Source: Mayfieldus sp963781495 (GTDB lineage: Bacteria; Actinomycetota; Thermoleophilia; Solirubrobacterales; 70-9). Taken from it: a DNA stretch of 64,000 nt. This document shows, in pieces, positions 30,322 through 38,322 of this stretch; positions within the stretch are counted from its first letter, which is position 1, and every line of letters begins with the position of its first letter. The notes beneath the pieces were generated by a model that was not told the origin of the DNA, did not search any database, and saw nothing but the letters and a program-made list of their open reading frames with translations. A program made the translations under genes and the position numbers. The DNA is taken from contig CAWAFX010000002.1 in the NCBI GenBank assembly GCA_963781495.1, forward strand, positions 1,798,001 to 1,862,000, read 5' to 3'.

Positions 30322-31978
30322 GGGACCCGCGGTCGCCCGGGCAACCACCCAGGGCGATGTGCGGCCCGGGCGCGACCACTCGCCCGAGATTGTCACCGAG
30401 CGGGCGGCCGGGGTCGGCGCGCCGCAGGCGGGCGAGGCGCCGGCGCACGAGGAGGTGCTGGTGCTCGACTTCGGCGGCCAGTACTCGCAGCTGATCGCGC
30501 GACGGATCCGCGAGTGCGGGGTATTCGCCGAGCTACTGCCCTACGACACCGATCCGGAGCAGATCCGCGAGCGGCGCCCGAAGGCGCTCGTGCTCTCCGG
30601 GGGCCCGGCCTCCGTGTATGCCCCCGGCGCCCCCGAGTTTCCGCTCGAGCTGCTCGAGCTCGGGGCTCCGGTGCTGGGCATCTGTTACGGCATGCAGGCG
30701 ATGGTCCGCTCGCTCGGGGGACGCGTCGAAGCCGCCGACGCGGGTGAGTTCGGCCGCACCGACCTCGCGCTTCGCGACGGCGGCGGAGAGCTGTTGTCCG
30801 GGCTGCCGGCCGAGCAGCACTGCTGGATGAGCCACCGCGACGCCGTCTTCGAGCCGCCGCCGGGCTTCGTCGCCCTGGCGTCCAGCCCCGGCTCCCCGGT
30901 TGCCGCCTGCGAGAGCCCGGAGCGCGGCCTCTACGGGATCCAGTTCCACCCCGAGGTCGTCCACACGCCCTACGGGCAGGACATCCTCGATCGCTTCCTG
31001 CGCCAGATCGCCGGTTGTGAGGAGCATTGGTCGCCGGCCTCGGTGATCGCCGAGCAGGTCGAGGCGATCCGCGCCCAGGTCGGCGAGGGCCGGGTGATCT
31101 GTGGCCTCTCGGGCGGGGTCGACTCCTCGACCGCGGCGCTGCTGGTCCATCGCGCTGTCGGCGAGCGGCTGACCTGCGTCTTCGTCGATCACGGCCTGAT
31201 GCGGCTCAACGAGGCCGAGCAGGTGGTCGAGGCTTTCAGCGGCTTCGGGATCCCGCTCGTCCACGTCGAGGCCGAGCAGCGCTTTCTCGAACGGCTGGCC
31301 GGCGTCACCGAGCCGGAGCAGAAGCGCAAGATCATCGGCGAGGAGTTCATCCGCGTCTTCGAGGAGGAGGCGGCGAAGCTCGATGACGTCAACTATCTCG
31401 TCCAGGGCACCCTCTACTCCGACGTGATCGAGTCGGGAGGGGGGACCGGCGCCGACACGATCAAGTCGCACCACAACGTCGGCGGCCTGCCCGAGGACCT
31501 CGAGTTCGAGCTCGTCGAGCCGCTGCGGATGCTGTTCAAGGACGAGGTGCGGGCGGTAGCGGCCGAGCTCGGCCTGCCCGACCGGATGGTCTGGCGCCAG
31601 CCCTTCCCCGGCCCCGGCCTGGCTATCCGCGTCGTCGGCGGCGAGGTGACGCGCGAGCGCCTCGACATCCTGCGGGCGGCCGACGCGGTCCTGCAGGAGG
31701 AGGTGCGGGCGGCGGGGCTTTACCGAGAGCTCTGGCAATCCTTCTGCGTGCTGCCCGTCGTGCGCTCGGTCGGCGTCCAGGGCGACGGCCGCACCTACGC
31801 CTATCCGATCGTGATCCGCGCCGTGACCTCCGACGACGCGATGACCGCCGACTGGGCCCGGCTTCCCTACGACCTGCTGGAGCGGGTCTCGAACCGGATC
31901 ATCAACGAGGTCCAGCACGTCAACCGCGTCGCCCTCGACGTCAGCTCGAAGCCGCCGGCGACGATCGAGTGGGAGTAA
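30314..31978 (+). CDS. guaA: GMP synthase (glutamine-hydrolysing)
   Basis: GuaA aminates XMP to GMP using glutamine and ATP. The glutaminase domain has Cys124 in GICYGMQAM and HPEV at about residue 215. The ATP-pyrophosphatase domain has GLSGGVDSSTAALL, and the dimerisation domain ends with the family terminus (PPATIEWE). The protein is 554 residues with about 45 extra residues before VLVLDFGGQYSQLIARR; this Ala/Gly/Glu-rich extension has no ATG close to the domain and overlaps guaB3 by 8 bases, so it may be real or the true start may lie inside it. Confidence 0.95.
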   Translation: MTEGPAVARATTQGDVRPGRDHSPEIVTERAAGVGAPQAGEAPAHEEVLVLDFGGQYSQLIARRIRECGVFAELLPYDTDPEQIRERRPKALVLSGGPASVYAPGAPEFPLELLELGAPVLGICYGMQAMVRSLGGRVEAADAGEFGRTDLALRDGGGELLSGLPAEQHCWMSHRDAVFEPPPGFVALASSPGSPVAACESPERGLYGIQFHPEVVHTPYGQDILDRFLRQIAGCEEHWSPASVIAEQVEAIRAQVGEGRVICGLSGGVDSSTAALLVHRAVGERLTCVFVDHGLMRLNEAEQVVEAFSGFGIPLVHVEAEQRFLERLAGVTEPEQKRKIIGEEFIRVFEEEAAKLDDVNYLVQGTLYSDVIESGGGTGADTIKSHHNVGGLPEDLEFELVEPLRMLFKDEVRAVAAELGLPDRMVWRQPFPGPGLAIRVVGGEVTRERLDILRAADAVLQEEVRAAGLYRELWQSFCVLPVVRSVGVQGDGRTYAYPIVIRAVTSDDAMTADWARLPYDLLERVSNRIINEVQHVNRVALDVSSKPPATIEWE

Positions 31979-31991
31979 CCGGGCGCCGCGG

Positions 31992-32366
31992 ATGGACGTC
32001 CAGTCGCTGCGCGGAGCCCCGGTCAACGAGCGCGGCGAGGGCCAGGTCTCCTATCTGACCCTGGCCCCGGGCCAGTTCGGCTCCGCAAACCTCGCCGTCA
32101 CCTGGGTCGAGTGCGCCCCGGGAAGCCAGCAGCCGCTTCACTCGCATGCCGGCTCCGAGCAGGTCTACGTGATCGTCAGCGGCAAGGGCACGATGCTGAT
32201 CGACGACGAGCAGCAGGAGGTCGGTCCCGGCGACACGATCTTCATCCCGCCGGGGTCGCGACACGCGATCCGCAATGACAGCGGCAATGAGCTGGTTTTC
32301 GCGACGGCGGCCTCGCCGCCCTTCGACGAGCCGACGGGCGAGTTCGCCTACGAGCGGCGCCGCTAG
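31992..32366 (+). CDS. Cupin-domain protein
   Basis: The 124-residue single cupin barrel has both motifs: PLHSHAGSEQVYVIVSGKG, providing two His and a Glu, and PGDTIFIPPGSRHAI with the third His. Such small cupins bind a metal and act as isomerases, dioxygenases or sensors; no substrate can be assigned. It lies 13 bases after guaA and may be co-transcribed with it. Confidence 0.85.
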   Translation: MDVQSLRGAPVNERGEGQVSYLTLAPGQFGSANLAVTWVECAPGSQQPLHSHAGSEQVYVIVSGKGTMLIDDEQQEVGPGDTIFIPPGSRHAIRNDSGNELVFATAASPPFDEPTGEFAYERRR

Positions 32367-32384
32367 CCAGCGGAGCTGCCGGGG

Positions 32385-32410
32385 TTGGCTTAAGGCCAAG
32401 CGGCTACCTT
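32385..32410 (+). promoter_or_regulatory. Promoter and palindrome before the permease pair
   Basis: TACCTT (32405-32410) ends 7 bases before the ATG at 32418. Immediately upstream TTGGC-TTAAG-GCCAA (32385-32399) is a near-palindrome overlapping the -35 region, a plausible operator. It does not resemble the Zur-type palindrome at 38245. Confidence 0.45.
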
Positions 32411-32417
32411 TTGGGCG

Positions 32418-33482
32418 ATGGAATCGCAGGCAGTGCCGTTCGCTCCGGCACCGGCGACGCCGCAGCCCGGCCGGGTGCCTTCCCCGGCGCCGCGCACCGT
32501 CCCGATCTGGCAGGTCAGCCTGGCTTTCTGGCTGCTTTTTCTGGTTGTGCTCGCGGCGCAGAAGCTGAAGCTGGGAAATCTCGCCGATCTGACGACCTTC
32601 GGCATCGTCTTCGCCTCGATCGCGATCGAGGCGCTGCCGTTCATCCTCCTCGGGGCGGTGGTCTCGGCGGCGGTGGCGGTCTTCGTCCCCGACCGCTTCT
32701 TCGCCCGCATCGGACGCCTGCCCCGGCGCCTGCAACTGCCCGGCGCGACCCTGGCCGGGTTCACGTTCCCGGTCTGTGAGTGCGGGTCGGTGCCGATCGG
32801 CCGCCGTCTGATCAGCCGCGGGCTACACCCCTCGGCGGGATTGGGGTTCATGTTCTCGGCCCCGATCCTCAACCCGATCGTGCTGGCCTCGACCTGGGTC
32901 GCCTTCGGCGGTGGAACCCGGGGCGCCGAGATGGTCGTCGGCCGGGCGACGCTCGGGTTCATCGTCGCGATGGCGGCCGGGTTCGTGATTGCAGGACGAG
33001 AAACCCAGCTTCTGCGTCAAACGCCAGCTGGCGACGGGTCCGGCGTCGGGCACGACCACGACCACGGCGACGATCCTGGTGGCCGTGGCGGCGCCTTTCT
33101 CGAGCACCTGATCGCCGACGCGCTGTTCATGGGCCGCTTCCTGATCCTCGGCGCCGCCGCTTCGGCGCTGATGCAGACATTCGTGCCGCAGGACATCCTT
33201 TCGAGCGTGGCCGGGGCAGCGGTGATCGGCGTCCTGGCGCTGATGGCATTCGCGTTCATGCTCGCGCTCTGCTCGGAGGCCGATGCCTTCGTCGCCACCT
33301 CCTTCACTGCCTTTCCGGTCAGCGCCCAGCTCGGCTTTCTGGTCTTCGGCCCGATTCTCGATGCCAAGCTGGCCGCGATCTACGGCGCCACCTTCCGGCC
33401 CCCGTTCATCCGCCGCCTGCTGCTGGTCGCGGTGCCGCTCATCCTCTGCGGTTCGCTGTTGTTCGGAGCGCTGGTCTCGTGA
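32418..33482 (+). CDS. COG0701 (DUF318-type) permease
   Basis: The 354-residue protein has about eight membrane segments in two halves separated by a His/Asp-rich loop (HDHDHGDD). It carries the family hallmarks FPVCECGSVP (Cys120, Cys122) and LALCSEADAFVATSF. COG0701 permeases are little studied; links to metal homeostasis have been proposed from gene neighbourhoods. The loop and nearby Zur locus support a metal role here, but that is inference. The stop overlaps the next gene by GTGA. Confidence 0.87.
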   Translation: MESQAVPFAPAPATPQPGRVPSPAPRTVPIWQVSLAFWLLFLVVLAAQKLKLGNLADLTTFGIVFASIAIEALPFILLGAVVSAAVAVFVPDRFFARIGRLPRRLQLPGATLAGFTFPVCECGSVPIGRRLISRGLHPSAGLGFMFSAPILNPIVLASTWVAFGGGTRGAEMVVGRATLGFIVAMAAGFVIAGRETQLLRQTPAGDGSGVGHDHDHGDDPGGRGGAFLEHLIADALFMGRFLILGAAASALMQTFVPQDILSSVAGAAVIGVLALMAFAFMLALCSEADAFVATSFTAFPVSAQLGFLVFGPILDAKLAAIYGATFRPPFIRRLLLVAVPLILCGSLLFGALVS

Positions 33483-34195
33483 GTCTCAGCGTCCGCAACC
33501 TGCGCCTGACCGTGCTCACGCTCTGGGCGGCGTTCTTGACCTGGCTCTGGATCAGCGGCGACGTGCTGCGCTACCTCGGACCGCGCACATCGTGGGTGGT
33601 GACTTTTGGAGCCCTGACCCTGGTCATCGTCACCGTCGCCTACCTGCGCTCCAGCGCCGGTGCGGCCGACGCGCGGCGGCCGATCTCGGGGCGCGAGTCG
33701 GCGGGGCTGCTGGCGATGCTGACCCCGATTCTGCTCGCCGCGATGCTCTCCGGCTCTTCGCTCGGCGCGCTGGCAGCCTCCAAAAAGCTCAGCGCCCGTG
33801 GGGTCGACCTGACAAGCCTGGCCGAATCGCTCTCTAACGGGGCCTCCCACGCCGACTTCCTGCAGATCAAGGCGGCCGCGGACGACCCCTCATCCAGTAG
33901 CTCGCTCGGGATCAGTGCCGGCGAGCAGGTCGATCTGACCGGTTTCGTGATGGAGGCCGGGAGCGGCCCGCGGGCCCCGTTCACCCTCGGCCGCTTCTAC
34001 ATCACCTGCTGCGTCGCCGACGCGATCCCGATCGCGGTGACCGTGGAGCCGACGATCGCCGAAGGCGGGTTCCCCAAGAACACCTGGCTGCAGGTCGACG
34101 GCGCCCTGGCCAAGAAGGGAAAGAGCTACGTCGTCGACGCGGAGCGGATCGAGAAGATCCCGCAGCCGAGCAACCCCTACCTGGCCTTCCGCTAG
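33479..34195 (+). CDS. TIGR03943/DUF1980 family permease subunit
   Basis: The 238-residue partner of the COG0701 permease. Two or three N-terminal membrane helices (LTVLTLWAAFLTWLW; TSWVVTFGALTLVIVTVAYL) precede an external domain with GRFYITCCVADAIPIAV, whose Cys pair is typical of the family, and VDGALAKKGKSYVVDA near the end. The GTG at 33479 forms a GTGA overlap with the permease stop. The pair is a recurring two-gene unit, suggesting a complex. Confidence 0.87.
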   Translation: MSLSVRNLRLTVLTLWAAFLTWLWISGDVLRYLGPRTSWVVTFGALTLVIVTVAYLRSSAGAADARRPISGRESAGLLAMLTPILLAAMLSGSSLGALAASKKLSARGVDLTSLAESLSNGASHADFLQIKAAADDPSSSSSLGISAGEQVDLTGFVMEAGSGPRAPFTLGRFYITCCVADAIPIAVTVEPTIAEGGFPKNTWLQVDGALAKKGKSYVVDAERIEKIPQPSNPYLAFR

Positions 34196-34371
34196 CCGGA
34201 GCCGCTGACCAGCGTCGCCGAGGCGATCATCGCCGCGACGACGAGGCCGACGGTGATCCGGTGCAGACGCTGCTCGGTCAGCCAGCTGAAGCGCCGTGTC
34301 CCGAGCCAGGAGCGGATCCCGGTCGCCGCCGCCGACGATGTCATCGCCGCGTATGCGCAGTAGATGCACAT
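34192..34371 (-). CDS. Small Cys-containing membrane protein
   Basis: A 59-residue frame starts MCIYCAYAAMTSSAAATG, with a CxxC next to the N-terminus and hydrophobic residues, and ends with a membrane helix HRITVGLVVAAMIASATLV. Its stop overlaps the convergent permease-subunit stop, and it lies 31 bases after the Zur gene on the same strand. The hydrophobic pattern and compact spacing support a real gene; no family is recognised. It could belong to the zinc operon. Confidence 0.45.
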   Translation of the reverse strand: MCIYCAYAAMTSSAAATGIRSWLGTRRFSWLTEQRLHRITVGLVVAAMIASATLVSGSG

Positions 34372-34402
34372 GGCGGGAAGGCTACTCCCGGAGCCCCACG
34401 GC

Positions 34403-34849
34403 TCAACCCGCGCAGCGGCGGCAGAGACCGCGCAGCGTGACGTCGTGATCGGAAACCTGGAAGCTGGCGCCCCGAGAGACGCGGTCGATCGCCCGCTCCA
34501 GCTGCGGATCCTCAAAGGGAAAGACTGCGCCGCAGCTCTGGCAGACGAGGTGGTGGTGGTGCTCGCCGGTCGGCCGCAATGGCTCATAGCTCGCCGTACC
34601 GGTGCCCATCTCCAGCCGCTGCACGAGGCGCAGACCCTCGAGCTGGTCAAGCACCCGGTAGACGCTGGCCCGCCCAATCGGCTCCCCGCGCGCCTGCAGG
34701 GCCTCTTCTATCTCCAGCGCGCTGAGGGCGCAGTCCTGCTCGCCCAGGAGCCCGACCACGGCTCGCCGGGCGCCTCCGGTCCGAAAGCCTGCCTTCTGAA
34801 GTGCCTCGGTTGCATGCTCGATCCAGTCGGCGCGGGCGGCCTGGCTCAC
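34403..34849 (-). CDS. zur: Fur-family regulator, probably Zur
   Basis: Fur proteins bind operator palindromes when loaded with metal. The 148-residue product has the winged helix (RASVYRVLDQLEGL) and dimerisation domain with EHHHHLVCQSCG. Cys103, Cys106, Cys143 and Cys146 form the structural zinc site. It is the last gene of the zinc-type ABC operon, which together with its HHHH region favours Zur over Fur. It likely represses its own operon through the palindrome at 38245-38261. Confidence 0.88.
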   Translation of the reverse strand: MSQAARADWIEHATEALQKAGFRTGGARRAVVGLLGEQDCALSALEIEEALQARGEPIGRASVYRVLDQLEGLRLVQRLEMGTGTASYEPLRPTGEHHHHLVCQSCGAVFPFEDPQLERAIDRVSRGASFQVSDHDVTLRGLCRRCAG

Positions 34850-35664
34850 AGCGGAGCCTCCGTGCCACGACCCGAGACCGAGGCGACAGCCGCGAGGAGG
34901 TAGAGGGCGACCAGCGCAGCCGCGACCGAGGCGCCGGCCGCGGTGCCTGCGTAATAGGAGAGATAGAGGCCCAGAACTCCGCCCAGGATCGCGACAGCGA
35001 CCGCGACCGCCATCATCGGCAGCATGCGGCTGCAGATTTGACGCGCGGCGGCGGCAGGGCCCACCAGCACGGCCACCACGAGGAGGTTGCCGAGGCCCTG
35101 GACGCCGACCAGGACAGCGAGGGCGATGAGGACGAGCAGCGCCGTTTCGGTGAAGGCCGCATTGGCTCCCAGCGCCCTGGCGCCTTCGGGGTCGAAGCCG
35201 ACCGCGAGAAGCTGTCCGTGCAGGAGCCGCAGCACACCGAGGGCCACGATCGCAGCCCCGCCCGCCAGCATGAGATCGGAGTTCGAGACGCCGAGGATGT
35301 CGCCAAAGAGCAGGTTCTGGATGCCCGGGGGAGAGGACGGCGAAAGGGCCAGCAGCGCCCCGAGTCCGAAAAAGGTCGTGACCACGATCGCGACGGCAGT
35401 GTCATTGGCAATCGTCGGCACCCGGGTTACGAGCGCGATCGCCAATGCCGCCACGAGGATGCCGACCGCGCCCCCGAGCAGCAGCGGCGCTCCGGCGAGC
35501 GTAGCCACGACCAGGCCCGGCAGCATCGAGTGCGACAGTGATTCGGAGCTGTAGGAGAGCCCGAAGAGCACGATCCAGCAGCCGACCACGCCGCTGGTGA
35601 TCCCGACCAGGCAGATCTCGAGCAGGGCCCGGCGGGTGAGCGGGTCTCCCAGGGGCTCAGTCAT
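34846..35664 (-). CDS. Zinc/manganese ABC transporter permease (ZnuB-like)
   Basis: The 272-residue protein belongs to the ABC-3 permease family. It has about eight membrane helices; LLEICLVGITSGVVGCWIVLFGLSYSSESLSHSMLPG (in part) is the family N-terminus and DPEGARALG the coupling region. The ATG at 35664 is preferred because upstream codons belong to the 3' end of the ATPase gene, which it overlaps by 8 bases. The operon also encodes a second permease fused to the binding protein, so the transporter may be a heterodimer. Confidence 0.9.
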   Translation of the reverse strand: MTEPLGDPLTRRALLEICLVGITSGVVGCWIVLFGLSYSSESLSHSMLPGLVVATLAGAPLLLGGAVGILVAALAIALVTRVPTIANDTAVAIVVTTFFGLGALLALSPSSPPGIQNLLFGDILGVSNSDLMLAGGAAIVALGVLRLLHGQLLAVGFDPEGARALGANAAFTETALLVLIALAVLVGVQGLGNLLVVAVLVGPAAAARQICSRMLPMMAVAVAVAILGGVLGLYLSYYAGTAAGASVAAALVALYLLAAVASVSGRGTEAPL

Positions 35665-36460
35665 GCTCGTGATGGTGGTGATGAGCGGGGAGGATCCCGC
35701 GGACGCGCTCACCCGGAACCTCGACGATCGAGCCCCGGTACGTGGCCTCGAGAACCGCGAGGTCGAGGACTTCATCCGGCTTGCCGAAAGCGATCTGGCG
35801 CCGGTTCAGACAGAGGACGAGGTCGAAGCGGCGGGCCTGTTCGAGGTCGTGGGTTGCGATGACCACCGATCGACCGCCGTGCGCGAGTTGGGCGATCAGC
35901 TCCTCGAGATGGGCGGCGCTGTCGCTGTCGAGACCGCTGAACGGCTCGTCGAGCAGCAGCAGACCCGCTTCCTGGACCAACCCCCTTGCGACCAGCACCC
36001 GCTGGCGCTGGCCCCCGGACAGTTCGCCGAAGGTCGTCCCCGCAAGGTTTTCCAGCCCCACCGCTCCCAGGGCCTCCCGCGCCCGGTCCCGCTCGCCGCG
36101 CCCTGGGCGGCGCCACCATGGGAGCTGGGCCAGCGACCCCATCAGCGCGACGTCGAGCGCCGACACCGGGTAGTCGAGCCGCGAGCGCTCGGTCTGCGGA
36201 ACGACGCCGCAGCGGGCGCTGACGCGCAGCGAGCCGCGCAGCGGCGCCAGCTCGCCGAGCATCGCCCGCAGCAGCGTCGTCTTGCCGCCGCCGTTGGGTC
36301 CCAGCAGTCCAAGGCGCTGTCCGGCGCCGAGCCGAAAGTTCACCTCTTCGATCGCGGCCCCGCCGCCGTAGCCCGCGGCGAATGCCTCAGCTTCGGCGAC
36401 GGTGCCGCCGCCCTGCCGAATCGCCGGTCCGGAACTCGCGTCGATCTGCTCCCCAATCAT
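35657..36460 (-). CDS. Zinc-type ABC transporter ATPase (ZnuC-like)
   Basis: The 267-residue ATPase shows Walker A (GPNGGGKTT), the Q-loop (VVPQTER), the ABC signature LSGGQRQRV, Walker B (LLLLDEPFSGLD) and the switch His in IATHD. The C-terminus ends in HHHHHEHD, a metal-binding tail not needed for the fold but common among zinc transport parts. It overlaps the genes on both sides, so stoichiometric expression is expected. Confidence 0.92.
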   Translation of the reverse strand: MIGEQIDASSGPAIRQGGGTVAEAEAFAAGYGGGAAIEEVNFRLGAGQRLGLLGPNGGGKTTLLRAMLGELAPLRGSLRVSARCGVVPQTERSRLDYPVSALDVALMGSLAQLPWWRRPGRGERDRAREALGAVGLENLAGTTFGELSGGQRQRVLVARGLVQEAGLLLLDEPFSGLDSDSAAHLEELIAQLAHGGRSVVIATHDLEQARRFDLVLCLNRRQIAFGKPDEVLDLAVLEATYRGSIVEVPGERVRGILPAHHHHHEHD

Positions 36461-38211
36461 CCGGTGCCCCCGATCCGGCAGCCGCGCTTGCCGGCGGTGA
36501 AGCCTCGGACCATCGCGTCGGCGTTTGCCTGCTCCATCCGCAGATAGGTCGCGCCCCTCGAATCCGCAGGCCCAAGGGTGTCGCCATAGAGCGTGTAGCT
36601 GGACGAAGCCCCGGTCTGATCAGCGATCGCGTTTGCCAGCTTGGGATTGATCGAGCTCTCGGGGAAGATCGCCTTCACTCCCTGCTGCTCGATCAGCCGG
36701 GTCAGTGCCGCGACATCCTTGGCCGAGGGTTGCGCCTCGGTGGTCTGCGAGGGGATGACCGCGCCCACCACCGTGATCCCGTAGTGCTTGGCGAAATAGC
36801 CGAAGGCGTCGTGGTCGGTGACCAGCTTGCGGTCCGAGACCGGAACCTGAGCCATGCAGCGGGCGATGCCACGGTCCAGCGTCCGTAGCTTCGCCAGGTA
36901 GGCGTCCGCGTTGCGGTTGAAGGTCCGGCGGTCCTTGGGGTCGACGCTCGAAAGCTGGCGCTCGATCTCGCCCACCGCGGCCTCGGCGTTCCGCGGGTCG
37001 TGCCACCAATGGGGGTCGTACTTGGAGGCTTCTGGCCCGCTCGACTCTCCGGGGAGGCGAACCGGTACGGCGGCTCCGAGGTCGACGATTCGGGCATCGC
37101 TTCCGCTCTCGGAGACCACGTCGCCGATCCAGCGGTCGAGGTTGTCGCCGTTGGTGAAGGCGAGCTTCGCGTCGGCGGCGTTCTCGACATCGCTCGGGCG
37201 CGGCTCGTAATCGTGAGGGTCGGTGTTGGGTTGCAGGATCTGGTCGACATCGACCGCGCTGCCGCCGACGGTTCGGGTCCAGTCGCCGATCTGCGTCGTC
37301 GTCGCGACGACCTTGATGCTCCCCCCGCCGCCCCCGCCGGAGCTCGCGCACCCCCCGAGGAGCGTGAGGGCCGCGAAGAGTGCCAGCAGGGCGGCGCTGG
37401 ATCGCAGCCGCAAGGGGACCAGCCAGCTGGCCAGCGCCGCAAGCGCGAAGACGCCTCCCGAAAGGGTCGCGATCGTGGCTCCCGGGGGAGCGTTGGTCTT
37501 CACCGAAAGCCAGAGCCCCGCGGTTCCCTCGGCGGCGGCGAGCACCACGCTGGCGATCTGCCAGCGGACCAGTCGCGAAGTCCAAAGCCGTGCGGTCGCC
37601 GCGGGGATGACGAATATGGCCGTGACCAGCAGCGCGCCGACCGCCGACAGCGCCGCCGTGCTGGCGAGGGCGATGAGCCCCAGCAGCGCCAGCTCCAGAA
37701 CCCGCGACTCCACGCCGAGGCTACGCGCGACCAGCGGGTCGAAGCCCGCGGCGAGCCAGCGCGGTCCCAGAAGCAGCGTCGCGACCAGCGAGGCCGCGGA
37801 GGCGAGCCCCGCCAAGAGCACGTCGCGTCCGTCGATCAGAAGCAGGCTGCCGAAGAGCAGGGTTTCGATCTGCGATCCGGAGCGAAAGACGTCGCTGGCG
37901 AGGATCACCCCAGCGGCCAGGCAGCCGACCAGGACCAGGGCCGTGAGGCTGTCGTAGCCGAGTCGGCGCCGCGGCAGCGCCGCGGTGCCGGCGCTGAACG
38001 CCATCGCGGCTCCGAATGCCCCCAGCGGGGCGGCAAAGCCAAGCCCGTCGGCCAGTACCAGCCCCGGGAAGGCGGCGGTGCCGACGGCGTGCGAGAAGAA
38101 AGCAAGGCCCCGCAGCACGATCAGAGTGCCGAGCAGGCCGGCGGGGACGGCGAGCAAGAGGATCTCGATCAGGCCGCGCTGGACGAATGGAAGCTGGAAG
38201 GGCTCGAGCAC
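36457..38211 (-). CDS. Fused ABC-3 permease and zinc-binding lipoprotein
   Basis: One 584-residue frame joins two normally separate parts. Residues 1-265 are an ABC-3 permease with about eight helices (LRGLAFFSHAVGTAAFPG; coupling motif DPLVARSLG). Residues 270-290 read like a lipoprotein signal, ending LTLLGGC with Cys288. Residues 298-584 are a ZnuA-type cluster A-I binding protein with likely metal ligands His333 (DPHDYEPR), His401 or His404 (DPHWWHDPRNA), His467 (TDHDAFGYF) and Glu518 (PESSINP). No stop or frameshift separates the parts. If the lipobox is used, the protein would be cut and lipidated after synthesis; otherwise the binding domain stays tethered. First gene of the operon. 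Confidence 0.9.
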   Translation of the reverse strand: MLEPFQLPFVQRGLIEILLLAVPAGLLGTLIVLRGLAFFSHAVGTAAFPGLVLADGLGFAAPLGAFGAAMAFSAGTAALPRRRLGYDSLTALVLVGCLAAGVILASDVFRSGSQIETLLFGSLLLIDGRDVLLAGLASAASLVATLLLGPRWLAAGFDPLVARSLGVESRVLELALLGLIALASTAALSAVGALLVTAIFVIPAATARLWTSRLVRWQIASVVLAAAEGTAGLWLSVKTNAPPGATIATLSGGVFALAALASWLVPLRLRSSAALLALFAALTLLGGCASSGGGGGGSIKVVATTTQIGDWTRTVGGSAVDVDQILQPNTDPHDYEPRPSDVENAADAKLAFTNGDNLDRWIGDVVSESGSDARIVDLGAAVPVRLPGESSGPEASKYDPHWWHDPRNAEAAVGEIERQLSSVDPKDRRTFNRNADAYLAKLRTLDRGIARCMAQVPVSDRKLVTDHDAFGYFAKHYGITVVGAVIPSQTTEAQPSAKDVAALTRLIEQQGVKAIFPESSINPKLANAIADQTGASSSYTLYGDTLGPADSRGATYLRMEQANADAMVRGFTAGKRGCRIGGTG

Positions 38212-38244
38212 GCTTTTCTTCGCTGTGCGGCCCGGAGAGTAACA

Positions 38245-38261
38245 GGAATGAGAATCATTCC
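38245..38261 (-). promoter_or_regulatory. Putative Zur operator
   Basis: GGAATGAGAATCATTCC is a perfect 7+7 palindrome with a 3-base centre, 33 bases upstream of the transporter start. It resembles known Zur and Fur boxes (AATGA/TCATT half-sites). AT-rich CATATATG beside it and TTACTCT just downstream are possible promoter parts. Confidence 0.75.
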
Positions 38262-38275
38262 CATATATGCAACAG

Positions 38276-38322
38276 CTGACGCGTCAGGCGAGTCTGGCCA
38301 GGAGGCAGGCCTGACGCGTCAG
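38276..38322 (-). terminator. Large stem-loop with duplicated palindrome
   Basis: CTGACGCGTCAGGC and GCCTGACGCGTCAG pair perfectly over 14 bp with a 19-base loop. Each arm holds the self-complementary 12-mer CTGACGCGTCAG, so it may also be a paired operator. It overlaps the M23 gene's stop codon and probably ends its transcript. Confidence 0.65.
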
